Below are positions 24,101 to 32,792 of a DNA stretch of 64,000 bases, one piece after another (positions within the stretch are counted from its first letter, which is position 1; every line of letters begins with the position of its first letter). Position numbers and translations under genes: made by a program. Location of the stretch: the NCBI GenBank assembly GCA_017467205.1, contig JAFTSQ010000010.1:1-64000 (forward strand). Reading direction: 5' to 3'. The notes below the pieces were generated by a model. That model saw nothing but the letters and a program-made list of their open reading frames with translations, ran no database searches and was not told the DNA's origin. The stretch comes from Clostridia bacterium (GTDB lineage Bacteria; Bacillota_A; Clostridia; Oscillospirales; CAG-272).

Positions 24101-24513
24101 GCCTCACCCTGTGACTGATAGAACTCGCGGTCGTGGGATGACTTTGCGTACTTGAGTGCGTTCTTATAGCTCTCGTTGTTCGCAATCTTCTCCTTTTCGT
24201 CATAGTTATAGCTGAAGAAGGTAGGCTTTGCCTCCTTGCCGTCGTTTACGTAGACCACGCCGAGCGAGGAGAGCAGCTGCTGCCACCAAGCCTCGCAGCT
24301 CTCGGGATGCTTTGCGAGCAGCTCGCGGCAGAGCTCCTCCGCCTGAATGAACTCGCGCATCTGACGGCGGGATACTATTTCCTTTAGCTCGTAGGAAAAT
24401 TCGTCGAGAGTATCCTTATATTCCCTACGGCAATATTTACAAGTCAGAATACCTGTTTTCGGATGCGATGCAAGCGTTCCTCCGCAATGCAGACATTCGG
24501 TAAGATTGCTCAT
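21142..24513 (-). CDS. Zinc-ribbon / TIR / TPR / transmembrane / GLUG multidomain protein
   Basis: A 1123-residue protein. In order: two-CxxC zinc ribbon (C7, C10, C25, C28); helical linker; TIR domain about 155-300 (SYDIFISFKKSE, EIYQSLKDRYRVFFSPVSIG, MVLVGTTAQHIESSWVANEW) with E249 at the place of the NADase catalytic glutamate; a long helical TPR-like region (about 350-770; AEELIYSGI..HPDSAKAYFGRF, LARIYFDELLHYNTENPRAHWGL); about three hydrophobic helices (about 800-920: LYGVLIAILGAVPTFFAFF, YVLIALSLAGLAVGAFL, ALFVLFFALVIFSLVYAY); then GLUG-type repeats to the end (NYGTVTNC, GGIVGLNVGKIEDSSF, GGICGYNHGGEVVGC). Three helices would put the GLUG part outside and the TIR inside. The start ATG follows AAGGAG. 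TIR proteins of bacteria often act in phage defence by NAD+ cleavage; here the link of an outer repeat domain to an inner TIR suggests sensing or signalling, which is inference. It stands alone with its own promoter. Confidence 0.85.
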   Translation of the reverse strand: MSNLTECLHCGGTLASHPKTGILTCKYCRREYKDTLDEFSYELKEIVSRRQMREFIQAEELCRELLAKHPESCEAWWQQLLSSLGVVYVNDGKEAKPTFFSYNYDEKEKIANNESYKNALKYAKSSHDREFYQSQGEALDKLLSEFFDLVSKENSYDIFISFKKSEVVTDSEGRERTVDTDDYKKAEEIYQSLKDRYRVFFSPVSIGSDTGIAGEKYEPRILKALQSAQAMVLVGTTAQHIESSWVANEWRRYRYFTEKGIKRKDSLILAYIGNMPKLPPALREIQLPSVDMFKSSYLEELSAKLSFVKTSRGIKSHISEKKISRNFATDSAKIGFGSDVERIKITGKHHNKIEISASEERELEFAQQSMNAGKFADAELIYSGIISNHPDSAKAYFGRFLSTVMAAPKGKSRDENAYARFAAQDFSQMRRGGHPSNANIDPAKINKKTLSDFEAAIEHAIDSDFAWEAVETLIGVVKKSAEWESYKKFLPTLARYSDAERARMLVENMQGIVAEFAKVRKYSKCDEVIGEMKRFFFEENMDYNLSVIENHANLMLGVGDFKSARKYYELLASAGKRASYYYGLLSARVGAYDLTKKSFTISPNPNDDSASKTPDKLDLDEIIERIYICAGDGDDADKRYTERIEAVVLHQVRNNSNASRPFVDTVINCYVQLGLQESAEEFAERCANAYLYAKRFDLARIYFDELLHYNTENPRAHWGLLKCTMKAADDEELAKNNKNLLTKREFLNARNCASGRLLEHYTAVYNGTYRMTESEKRALAGTDYQSSVLTAEALTAKVLEGDSFNSQKSLSILYGVLIAILGAVPTFFAFFIAGNAFAIASFLKSWGIGWYVLIALSLAGLAVGAFLSAAKSKYDEHRKTFYLEAALFVLFFALVIFSLVYAYNSVPETVYVSSVDEFELIPNIPSAAERNYTLASDLDFGGRFSSTWATFIGYGKTFDGNGHTIKNIDYNLELRYDRYNYFTYYVGLFTTLAEGGVIRNLTLENCSLDVENAGHSKIGVLVGRNYGTVTNCHLLDCSVNAKTVHATTWHDPHEYSCLGGIVGLNVGKIEDSSFKRVNATDEDYGITYTQDYDSTYTNKAPELGGICGYNHGGEVVGCESDID

Positions 24514-24555
24514 AAAAATCTCCTTAAGTGTCAATTGAAGGTTTCATTTATGTCA

Positions 24556-24584
24556 ATTATAGCACACGCGAGTGGAAAAATCAA
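24556..24584 (-). promoter_or_regulatory. Promoter of the TIR gene
   Basis: Minus-strand TTGATT (24584-24579), 17-base spacer, TATAAT (24561-24556), 43 bases before the ATG. The gap 24514-24826 holds only this and the divergent arg promoter. Confidence 0.75.
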
Positions 24585-24755
24585 CATTTTTTGCGCGCTT
24601 AGCGAGAAGAAAAAGTGCCAACCGTTTTATGCGCTTCCGCCTCATAATTATGCAGAGCGCGATGAGTTTTATGCAAAAAAAGAGTTTATTCTCCCTTAAT
24701 AATTATGGGTGCGGGAGAAAAAATGCATTTTTTCAAAAAAATATTCAAAAAAGGC

Positions 24756-24784
24756 TTGACATTTCCCTCTCAAAGCATTACAAT
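24756..24784 (+). promoter_or_regulatory. Promoter of the arginine operon
   Basis: TTGACA (24756-24761), 17-base spacer, TACAAT (24779-24784). The leader is only about 35 bases, too short for a T-box, so control would be by a repressor; no clear ARG-box is recognised. Confidence 0.85.
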
Positions 24785-24826
24785 AGGTAGCGTTATTACT
24801 TTCAACCGTAAGAGGAGGAATATAAA

Positions 24827-26056
24827 ATGGATAAGAAAAACATCAAGAAGGTAGTTCTTGCGTACTCGGGAGGTCTTGATACCTCTATTATAATTCCGTG
24901 GCTCAAGGAAAACTATAACAACTGTGAGGTCGTTGCGGTTTCCGGCAACGTCGGTCAGGCTGACGAGCTTGAGGGCCTTGAGGAAAAGGCGCTTAAGACC
25001 GGCGCTTCGAAGCTCTATATCGAGGACCTTACCGACGAGTTCGTTGACGAATACGTTATCCCCACCGTTAAAGCAGGCGCGCTCTACGAGGAGTATATGC
25101 TCGGAACGTCGTTTGCACGCCCCGTTATTGCAAAGAGGATAGTTGAGATAGCTCTCGCCGAGTGAGCTGACGCTATCTGCCACGGCTGCACCGGTAAGGG
25201 CAACGACCAGGTTCGCTTTGAGCTTGCTATCAAGGCGTTTGCTCCCGATATGCCTATTATCGCACCCTGGCGCGAGTGGGATATCAAGTCCCGCGAGGAA
25301 GAGATAGATTACGCAGAGGCACATAACGTTCCTCTTAAGATAAATCGCGAAACCAACTACTCCAAGGATAAAAACCTCTGGCACTTGAGCCACGAGGGTC
25401 TTGACCTTGAGGATGCCGGAAACGAGCCGCTTTACGAGAAGGAAGGATTCCTTGAGATGGGCGTTTCTCCCCTTCAAGCGCCTGACACCCCCACCTACAT
25501 CACCCTTGATTTTGAAAAGGGCGTGCCGGTTGCATTCAACGGCGAAAAGATGAGCGCGAAGGAAATTATCCTTTCACTCAACAAGGTCGGCGGAGAGAAC
25601 GGTATCGGTCTTCTTGACATAGTTGAAAACCGCCTCGTCGGTATGAAGTGCCGCGGCGTTTACGAGACCCCCGGCGGAGCTATACTCTACTTCGCACACA
25701 ACTATCTTGAAACCCTCTGCCTTGACAAGATGACTATGCACAAAAAGCAGGAGCTCGCTATCACCTTTGCAGACCTCGTTTACAACGGTCAGTGGTACAC
25801 TCCCCTTCGCGAAGCGCTCTCCGCCTTCGTTGACAAGACGCAGGAGAACGTTACGGGTAAGGTTAAGCTCAAGCTCTACAAGGGCAACATAATCAAGGCG
25901 GGCGCTTGGAGCGACTATTCGCTCTACTCCGAGGAGATTGCTACCTTCGGTGAGGACAACGTTTACAATCAGGCTGACAGCGCAGGCTTTATCAACCTCT
26001 TCGGTCTTCCCATCAAGGTGCAGGCTCAGGTAAACGCAAAGAACAAGAATAAGTAA
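24827..26056 (+). CDS. argG: Argininosuccinate synthase, interrupted by one in-frame TGA
   Basis: Condenses citrulline and aspartate with ATP to argininosuccinate. Reading through gives about 409 residues, the usual length. Motifs: ATP-binding [10 protein letters not shown] near the N-terminus, [13 protein letters not shown], then [25 protein letters not shown] and SGGL-type downstream blocks intact to the end. Codon 113 (25163-25165) is TGA between ALAE and ADAICHG, a place where homologs usually have Gly; GGA to TGA is a single G-to-T change. No other lesion is seen, and the downstream part has no good restart near the break (first ATG about 28 codons on, inside the fold). First gene of argGHCJBDF; ribosome site GAGGAGG. 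Either a sequence error or a very recent nonsense mutation. Confidence 0.92.
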
Positions 26057-26077
26057 TTCAGACAAAAGGTTACGGTT

Positions 26078-27448
26078 ATGGAAAAAATGTGGGCAGGAAG
26101 GAGCGACGGTGCGACCGACAAGATTGCGGACGACTTCAACTCTTCCATTCATTTCGACAGTAAAATGTATAAGCAGGATATCCGCGGCTCGCTCGAGCAC
26201 GCGGCTATGCTCGCAAGGTGCGGTATAATAAGCGCGGAGGACCTTGGCAAGATTACCGAGGGGCTCGGCTCGATACTCGCGGATATAGATTCGGGAAGCC
26301 TTGAATTTGATATGAAGGCTGAGGACATACATATGTTCGTTGAGTCCGAGCTTACGCGTCGCATCGGAGATGCAGGCAAAAGACTGCATACCGCGAGAAG
26401 CAGAAACGATCAGGTGGCACTCGATCTTCGCCTTTATGTGAGAGAGCACACGGTTGGTATTCTCAAGAATATTACCGAGCTTATCGGTGCTATCCTCGAG
26501 GTTGCGAAGGAGAATATCTACACTATTATGCCGGGATATACTCACCTTCAGCGCGCACAGCCCGTAACCTTTGCCCATCATTTGCTCGCATACTGTATGA
26601 TGCTCCTACGCGACCGCTCGCGCCTTGAGGACGCGCTTCTGCGTATGAACTACTCACCTCTCGGCTCTTGCGCTCTTGCGGGAACTACCTACCAGACGGA
26701 CAGAGATTCGGTTGCCGAGGCTCTCGGCTTTGACGGAATTACGATGAACTCGATAGACGGAGTTTCGGACAGGGACTACTGTGTTGAGCTTGAGGCGGCG
26801 TTCTCGATACTGATGATGCATCTCTCGCGCTTCTCCGAGGAGATCATTCTCTGGTCGAGCTGGGAGTTCAAGTTCGTTGAGCTTGACGACGCTTACACCA
26901 CCGGCTCGTCCATTATGCCGCAAAAGAAAAATCCCGATATGGCAGAGCTCGTAAGGGGCAAGACCGGAAGGGTTTACGGCGACCTCATTGCAACGCTTAC
27001 TATGCTGAAGGGTCTGCCGCTTGCATATAACAAGGATATGCAGGAGGACAAGGAGGCTGTCTTCGACGCGGTTGAAACGGTCGAAAAGTGCATTGAGATA
27101 TTCATACCTATGGTGAGGACGATGAAGCCCATCAAGGAGAATATGTACGCGGCGGCAAAGCGCGGATTTATTAACGCGACCGACCTTGCGGACTATCTCA
27201 CGAAGCGCGGAGTTCCCTTCCGCTCGGCTTACAAGATTGTCGGCACTATCGTCGGAAGATGCGTCAAGGAAGGCATTACGCTTGACGAGCTATCCCTCTC
27301 GGAATACAAGAGCTATTCCGAGGTGTTCGACGCCGACCTTTATAGCGAGATATCGCTCGAGGCTTGCGTCGGAAAAAGAATATCGAGAGGCAGCACGGGC
27401 TACGACTCCGTGATGGAGCAAATTGCTTACGTTGAAGGTGCTATTTGA
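26078..27448 (+). CDS. argH: Argininosuccinate lyase
   Basis: A 456-residue cytoplasmic enzyme splitting argininosuccinate into arginine and fumarate, the last step of the pathway. Fumarase/aspartase superfamily signature GSSIMPQKKNPDMAEL (about 278-293), TARSRNDQVALDLRLY (about 104-119) and the catalytic-His region GYTHLQRAQPVT are present. It follows argG by 21 bases, and its stop overlaps the argC start (TGATG), so translation is coupled. Length is normal. Confidence 0.97.
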   Translation: MEKMWAGRSDGATDKIADDFNSSIHFDSKMYKQDIRGSLEHAAMLARCGIISAEDLGKITEGLGSILADIDSGSLEFDMKAEDIHMFVESELTRRIGDAGKRLHTARSRNDQVALDLRLYVREHTVGILKNITELIGAILEVAKENIYTIMPGYTHLQRAQPVTFAHHLLAYCMMLLRDRSRLEDALLRMNYSPLGSCALAGTTYQTDRDSVAEALGFDGITMNSIDGVSDRDYCVELEAAFSILMMHLSRFSEEIILWSSWEFKFVELDDAYTTGSSIMPQKKNPDMAELVRGKTGRVYGDLIATLTMLKGLPLAYNKDMQEDKEAVFDAVETVEKCIEIFIPMVRTMKPIKENMYAAAKRGFINATDLADYLTKRGVPFRSAYKIVGTIVGRCVKEGITLDELSLSEYKSYSEVFDADLYSEISLEACVGKRISRGSTGYDSVMEQIAYVEGAI

Positions 27449-28377
27449 TGAAGAAAAAGGTTTTTATAGACGGAAGAGCCGGCACTACGGGGCTTCGAAT
27501 TGAGGAAAGGCTTTCGGGCAGAGATGACATCGAAATGATATCCCTCCCCGACGAGCTTCGCAAGGACCCCGATGCAAGACGAAGGATGCTGAACGAGGCT
27601 GACATCGTTTTCCTCTGCCTGCCCGACGCGGCGGCAACTGAGGCGGTCGGAATGATAGAAAACAGCAACACGGTGGTCATCGACGCGTCGACCGCGCACA
27701 GAACTCGAGAGGATTGGGCTTACGGTCTGCCGGAGCTTGACGGCTCGTTCGAGGAGAAGATACGCGGCTCGAAGAGAATAGCCGTTCCCGGCTGCCACGC
27801 AAGCGGATTTATTGCGCTCATCTACCCGCTTATCAAGTGCGATATACTCGACAAGGGAGCGAAGCTTTCCGCTTTCTCGATAACCGGATACAGCGGCGGC
27901 GGAAAGGCAATGATTGCCGACTACGAGGCTGACGAGCTTGACCCGTATCTTACAGCTCCGCGCCAATACGGCATAACTCAGATGCATAAGCATCTGCCCG
28001 AGATGGTGAAGATAACAGGTCTTGATACTGCGCCGATATTCTCCCCTATCGTATCAAGCTTCTACTCCGGAATGGAGGTCACCGTTCCGCTCTTTAAGTC
28101 GCAGCTGAAGTGCGGCGGAATTGAAGAGATTAAGGCAGTGTACAAGAGCCTTTACAACGACGAAATAATATATTACAAGGAATGCGACGAGTCGGGATTT
28201 CTCTCTGCGGCGGCGCTTTCCGGTAAGGACTCTATGCAAATAGAGGTCAGAGGCAACGAAGAGCGCATACTTTTAGTTGCAAGATACGACAATCTCGGCA
28301 AGGGCGCATCGGGCGCGGCAGTTGAGATGCTTAATATAAAGCTCGGATGCAATAAGTCCGAGGGACTCGAGGTTTGA
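27448..28377 (+). CDS. argC: N-acetyl-gamma-glutamyl-phosphate reductase (short type 2)
   Basis: A 309-residue NADPH-dependent reductase making N-acetylglutamate semialdehyde from the acyl phosphate. The N-terminal motif DGRAGTTGLRIEERL and the nucleophile segment VPGCHASGF (C at about 114) mark the shorter ArgC class rather than the about 345-residue class. The ATG shares bases with the argH TGA; an in-frame TTG one codon upstream is less likely. It lies third in the arg operon, between argH and argJ. Confidence 0.95.
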   Translation: MKKKVFIDGRAGTTGLRIEERLSGRDDIEMISLPDELRKDPDARRRMLNEADIVFLCLPDAAATEAVGMIENSNTVVIDASTAHRTREDWAYGLPELDGSFEEKIRGSKRIAVPGCHASGFIALIYPLIKCDILDKGAKLSAFSITGYSGGGKAMIADYEADELDPYLTAPRQYGITQMHKHLPEMVKITGLDTAPIFSPIVSSFYSGMEVTVPLFKSQLKCGGIEEIKAVYKSLYNDEIIYYKECDESGFLSAAALSGKDSMQIEVRGNEERILLVARYDNLGKGASGAAVEMLNIKLGCNKSEGLEV

Positions 28378-28411
28378 AGCGAGCCTCGCAAGAAAGGACA
28401 AATCAGTTATA

Positions 28412-29635
28412 ATGGTTAAGATTATTGACGGCGGCGTTTGCGCCGCTTCGGGATTTTCGGCAAACGGTATTCACGCCGGAATAAGACATAATAAGCAAAA
28501 GCGCGACCTCGCGCTCATATATTCGGATCGCGAGGCGAGCGCAGCGGCGGTCTATACAACCAATAAGGTAAAGGGCGCGCCGCTTACCGTTACCAAAAAC
28601 AACATCGCAAACGGCAAGGCTCGCGCGGTCATCTGCAACAGCGGAAACGCGAACACCTGCAACGCTAACGGCGTTGAGATAGCTGAGTCGATGTGCAAGC
28701 TTCTTGCAAATGAAATGAATATCGACCCGACCGACGTCGTTGTGGCTTCCACCGGCGTTATCGGTCAGCCGCTCTCTATTGAGCCCATCGAACGCGGAAT
28801 CCCCTCGCTCGTTTCGGGTCTTCTTTCGACAAAGGAGGGCTCGTGTGCCGCGGCAGAGGGCATTATGACCACCGACGTAAAGAAAAAAGAAATTGCGGTT
28901 TCCTTCACGGTTGGCGGAAAGGAATGCAAAATCGGCGGCATTGCAAAGGGCTCGGGAATGATTCATCCCAATATGGCGACTATGCTCGTTTTCATCACTG
29001 CCGACTGTAATATATCCCCCGCTATGCTCAAGGCAGCGCTTGACTCGGACATCAAGAACACCTTTAATATGATAAGCGTTGACGGCGACACTTCTACCAA
29101 CGATATGGTTACCGTCCTTGCAAACGGAGCGGCGGGCAACGAAGAAATCTGCTCGGAGGGTGAGGATTTCAACGCCTTTATGGAGGCGCTCAACACGGTT
29201 ACCGTTCACCTTTGCAGATGCATTGCGGCTGACGGCGAGGGCGCAACCAAGCTTCTCGAATGCTCGGTTACCGGTGCAAAGGACGACAATGCAGCGAAGA
29301 CGATAGCAAAGAGCGTTATCTGCTCCTCACTCGTCAAGGCGGCAATGTTCGGTGCGGACGCAAACTGGGGACGCATTCTCTGCGCTATCGGTTACAGCGG
29401 CGCAGATGTTGACGTTTCGGGCGTTTCGGTAGCGTTTAAGTCTGAAAAAGGCGAGATATACACCTGCAAGGGCGGCGCGGGAATTGATTTTTCCGAGGAG
29501 CTGGCAAAGGAAATTTTGCTTGAGGACGAGATCACCATCAAGGTCGAGCTTTCCGACGGAGATTCAGCGAGCACCGCTTGGGGCTGCGATCTCACCTACG
29601 ACTACGTTAAGATAAACGGCGATTACAGAACCTAA
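28412..29635 (+). CDS. argJ: Bifunctional ornithine acetyltransferase / N-acetylglutamate synthase
   Basis: A 407-residue enzyme that moves the acetyl group from N-acetylornithine to glutamate, allowing the cyclic form of the pathway; consistent with this no argA or argE is present. The autocleavage site is visible as KGSGMIHPNMATMLVF, with the Thr of ATML becoming the nucleophile of the beta chain. The tail ends in the usual DLTYDYVKINGDYRT. Bifunctionality (acetyl-CoA use) cannot be read from sequence alone. Thirty-four bases after argC. Confidence 0.96.
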   Translation: MVKIIDGGVCAASGFSANGIHAGIRHNKQKRDLALIYSDREASAAAVYTTNKVKGAPLTVTKNNIANGKARAVICNSGNANTCNANGVEIAESMCKLLANEMNIDPTDVVVASTGVIGQPLSIEPIERGIPSLVSGLLSTKEGSCAAAEGIMTTDVKKKEIAVSFTVGGKECKIGGIAKGSGMIHPNMATMLVFITADCNISPAMLKAALDSDIKNTFNMISVDGDTSTNDMVTVLANGAAGNEEICSEGEDFNAFMEALNTVTVHLCRCIAADGEGATKLLECSVTGAKDDNAAKTIAKSVICSSLVKAAMFGADANWGRILCAIGYSGADVDVSGVSVAFKSEKGEIYTCKGGAGIDFSEELAKEILLEDEITIKVELSDGDSASTAWGCDLTYDYVKINGDYRT

Positions 29636-29652
29636 TTCACAAGGAGAGAAAA

Positions 29653-30531
29653 ATGCCACTCAAGATAACCAACGCACAGCGCGCACAGGTGCTTACGCAG
29701 GCGCTTCCCTACATACAAAAATACTACGGCAAGGTCATCGTTATCAAATACGGCGGAAACGCTATGGTCAGCGAGGAGCTGAAGGAGCAGGTGATGGAGG
29801 ACGTCGTTCTTCTTCATCTTATCGGAGTTAAGGTCGTGCTCGTTCACGGTGGCGGACCTGAAATTACCGAAACGCTTACCAAAATCGGTAAAAAATCAGA
29901 ATTCTATAACGGTCTTCGCGTGACCGATAAGGAAACGGCAGACGTCGTTCAGATGGTTCTTGCCGGCAAGATAAACAAGACGCTCGTTAATCTTTTAGAG
30001 ATTAACGGCGGCTCTGCCATAGGTCTTTCGGGTCTTGACGGACATATGATAGAGGCTGAGATGAAGGACGAGAGGCTCGGCTACGTCGGTCGCATAACGA
30101 AGGTTGACGTGACCCCTATCACAGACCTTCTCGAGAAGGATTATATTCCCGTTATCAGCACCGTCGGATGCGACAGGCTCGGAAACGTATACAACATCAA
30201 CGCCGATACGGCGGCGGCACAAATCGCCGGCGCTATGAAGGCGGAGACTCTCATCACAATGACCGATATCGCGGGAATTTTGCGCGACAAGGACGACCCT
30301 TCCTCTATTATCGATTGCATCGATATAAGCGAAGCGAAGGAGCTCTTTGACAGCGGAGTTATCTCGGGCGGTATGGTGCCGAAGGTCGAGTGCTGCATTG
30401 AAGCTATCGAGCACGGCGTTAAAAAGGTCACGATACTCGACGGAAGAGTTCCGCATGCTATTCTGATAGAGCTTCTCACCAACGAGGGTGCGGGTACTAT
30501 GGTCATAAAGGATAAGAAAAATGTCAACTGA
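29653..30531 (+). CDS. argB: Acetylglutamate kinase
   Basis: A 292-residue amino-acid kinase family enzyme phosphorylating N-acetylglutamate. ATP and substrate motifs VIKYGGNAM (about 30-38), VLVHGGGPEI (about 62-71) and the late SGGMVPKVECC are present. It carries the N-terminal extension (ITNAQRAQVLTQALPYIQKY) typical of arginine-inhibited hexameric forms, so feedback control by arginine is likely. Its last 11 bases overlap argD. Confidence 0.97.
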   Translation: MPLKITNAQRAQVLTQALPYIQKYYGKVIVIKYGGNAMVSEELKEQVMEDVVLLHLIGVKVVLVHGGGPEITETLTKIGKKSEFYNGLRVTDKETADVVQMVLAGKINKTLVNLLEINGGSAIGLSGLDGHMIEAEMKDERLGYVGRITKVDVTPITDLLEKDYIPVISTVGCDRLGNVYNINADTAAAQIAGAMKAETLITMTDIAGILRDKDDPSSIIDCIDISEAKELFDSGVISGGMVPKVECCIEAIEHGVKKVTILDGRVPHAILIELLTNEGAGTMVIKDKKNVN

Positions 30532-31690
30532 AAATATTAAGGCGCTCGACCGCAAATTCGTTGCGCCGACCTACAACCGATTCGACCTTTTGCTCGTTTC
30601 GGGCAAGGGATCGCGGGTTAAGGGCGAGGATGGTAAGGAATATATAGATCTTGGAACGGGTATTGCGGTAAACACCTTCGGCGCTTGCGACGAGGAATGG
30701 ATAGGAGCGGTCACGGAGCAGCTCTGCAAGCTTCAGCACACCTCAAACCTCTATTATTCCGAGCCCTGCGCTCGCCTTGCCGGAATGCTTTGCGATAAAA
30801 CGGGAGCAAAAAAGGTCTTCTTCTCCAACTCCGGTGCAGAGGCAAACGAATGCGCAATTAAGGTTGCGAGAAAGTGGGCATCGGACACAAAGGGCGCGGG
30901 AGATTACAATATCATCACCCTCAAAAACAGCTTTCACGGCAGAACCATCACCACCCTTGCGGCTACCGGGCAGGATGTTTTTCACACCGACTTCGGACCG
31001 TTTCCCGAAGGATTTTTGTACGCCGAGCCGAACTCGCTCCAAAGCGTTGAGGAATTGATAAAGGGCAGCAGATGCTGTGCCGTTATGATGGAGCTCGTTC
31101 AAGGCGAGGGCGGCGTTATAGCTCTTGACGAGGAGTTTGTCCGCGGTGTGAGAAAGCTTTGCGACGAGCAGGATATGCTTCTCATATTCGACGAGGTTCA
31201 GACGGGTAACGGAAGAACGGGCACGCTTTATGCCTACGAGCAGTACGGCGTGACACCCGATATCGTTACTACCGCAAAGGGTCTTGGCGGAGGTCTTCCG
31301 ATCGGTGCGACTATGCTTTTCGAGCGGGTTGAGTCGACCCTCACTGCTGGCTCTCACGGCTCTACCTTCGGCGGAAACCCCATTGCAGCGGCGGGGGCGT
31401 GTAACATTATTTCAAGAATCGACGAGAAAACGCTCGCCGGTGTGAAAGAGCGCGCGGAATACATAAGGCGCGAGCTTACGGGTGCTGCCGGCGTTAAGGG
31501 TATAAGCGGACTCGGACTTATGATAGGAATTGAGCCGGAGCGTGATGTGGGCGAGGTCATCTCGCAGTGTATGATGCGCGGCGTTCTTCCCATAAAGGCA
31601 AAGAATAAATTAAGACTGCTCCCTGCCCTCAATATTCCGATGAGCGACCTTGAATACGCAATAAAGGTTATCAAGGAGGCTCTGGCGTAA
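30521..31690 (+). CDS. argD: Acetylornithine aminotransferase
   Basis: A 389-residue class III PLP aminotransferase making N-acetylornithine. Motifs: FFSNSGAEANECAIK, NSFHGRT, LIFDEVQTGNGRTG and the PLP-lysine segment TTAKGLGGGLPIGA. The start inside the argB end (ATG at 30521) is the first giving a full family length and indicates coupling. A role with succinyldiaminopimelate is also possible in this family but the operon points to arginine. Confidence 0.96.
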   Translation: MSTENIKALDRKFVAPTYNRFDLLLVSGKGSRVKGEDGKEYIDLGTGIAVNTFGACDEEWIGAVTEQLCKLQHTSNLYYSEPCARLAGMLCDKTGAKKVFFSNSGAEANECAIKVARKWASDTKGAGDYNIITLKNSFHGRTITTLAATGQDVFHTDFGPFPEGFLYAEPNSLQSVEELIKGSRCCAVMMELVQGEGGVIALDEEFVRGVRKLCDEQDMLLIFDEVQTGNGRTGTLYAYEQYGVTPDIVTTAKGLGGGLPIGATMLFERVESTLTAGSHGSTFGGNPIAAAGACNIISRIDEKTLAGVKERAEYIRRELTGAAGVKGISGLGLMIGIEPERDVGEVISQCMMRGVLPIKAKNKLRLLPALNIPMSDLEYAIKVIKEALA

Positions 31691-31747
31691 GGGCGATGAC
31701 CCGTCCTTAATTCACACCGAAAAAATTCTCACAGAACGGAGATTACG

Positions 31748-32743
31748 ATGAAAAATATTGGTTTTTTGAAGGGCAAGGATTTCCTTAAGCTTTTGGATTT
31801 CACGCCTGAGGAGATAGAGGCGCTCATAGACCTCGCCGCAGAGCTCAAGTCGGCAAAGAAGAACGGCATTCCGCACAAGCTTTGCGAGGGAAAGAATATT
31901 GCGCTCATATTTGAGAAAACGAGCACGAGAACACGTTGCAGCTTTGAGGTTGCGGCGTACGACCTCGGAATGCACGTTACCTACCTCGATCCCACCGGCT
32001 CGCAGATAGGAAAAAAGGAAAGCATTGCCGACACGGCGAGAGTTCTTGCGGGAATTTACGACGGAATTGAGTACCGCGGCTACGGTCAGGAAATAGTTGA
32101 GGAGCTTGCAAAATACTCGAAGGTTCCCGTTTGGAACGGTCTTACCAACGAGTTCCACCCCACCCAGATACTTGCCGATTTCCTTACGGTGCGCGAGCAT
32201 TTCGGTCGTCTTAAGGGAATAAAGTTCGTTTATATGGGCGACGCCCGCTACAATATGGGCAACTCGCTTATGGTAGGCGCGGCAAAGATGGGCATGGATT
32301 TCGTTGCCTGCGCACCGAAAAAGTACTTCCCTTCAGACGAGCTCGTAGCGGAGTGCAAAAAAATTGCAGAAAAGACCGGCGCTACAATAACTCTTGAGGA
32401 AGACCCGAAGGCAGCACTTGCGGGTGCGAACGTCGTGTACACTGACGTGTGGGTTTCTATGGGTGAGCCCGACGAGGTATGGGAGGAAAGAATACGCGAG
32501 CTTACCCCCTATCAAGTCAACAGCGCGGCTATGGCCCACGCAGCAGAGGGCGCGGTTTTTATGCACTGCCTCCCCGCCTTCCACGACCTTAACACCAAAA
32601 TAGGCAAGGAAATGGGCAAAAAATTCGGCATTGAGGCTATGGAGGTCACGAACGAGGTGTTCGAAAGCGATGCCTCGATAGTCTTTGAGGAAGCCGAAAA
32701 CAGAATGCACACTATTAAGGCAGTTATGGCTGCTACTTTGTAA
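31748..32743 (+). CDS. argF: Ornithine carbamoyltransferase
   Basis: A 331-residue enzyme joining ornithine and carbamoyl phosphate into citrulline. Carbamoyl-phosphate motif [12 protein letters not shown] (about 58-69), HPTQ (about 140), and ornithine-loop motifs [11 protein letters not shown] and MHCLPAFHD are intact. Last gene of the arg operon, 57 bases after argD with its own good ribosome site, and followed by a strong terminator. No carAB lies in the window. Confidence 0.97.
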   Translation: MKNIGFLKGKDFLKLLDFTPEEIEALIDLAAELKSAKKNGIPHKLCEGKNIALIFEKTSTRTRCSFEVAAYDLGMHVTYLDPTGSQIGKKESIADTARVLAGIYDGIEYRGYGQEIVEELAKYSKVPVWNGLTNEFHPTQILADFLTVREHFGRLKGIKFVYMGDARYNMGNSLMVGAAKMGMDFVACAPKKYFPSDELVAECKKIAEKTGATITLEEDPKAALAGANVVYTDVWVSMGEPDEVWEERIRELTPYQVNSAAMAHAAEGAVFMHCLPAFHDLNTKIGKEMGKKFGIEAMEVTNEVFESDASIVFEEAENRMHTIKAVMAATL

Positions 32744-32746
32744 ATA

Positions 32747-32792
32747 AAAAATGCGTTTCACCGACTTTACGCGGTGAAACGCATTTTTTTAT
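32747..32792. terminator. Bidirectional terminator between the arg and his operons
   Basis: AAAAAATGCGTTTCACC...GGTGAAACGCATTTTTTT, a stem of about 16 bp with runs on both sides, placed between the convergent ends of argF and hisIE. Confidence 0.92.

Noticed and set aside
24720..24826. T-box or arginine riboswitch ahead of argG
   Set aside because: Only about 35 bases lie between the predicted transcription start and the ribosome site; no T-box sequence or terminator.
25163..25165. Alternative genetic code with UGA read as Gly (as in some candidate phyla)
   Set aside because: Only one such site in the window; dozens of glycines use GGN and several intact genes end in TGA. The mutS stop is a TAG.
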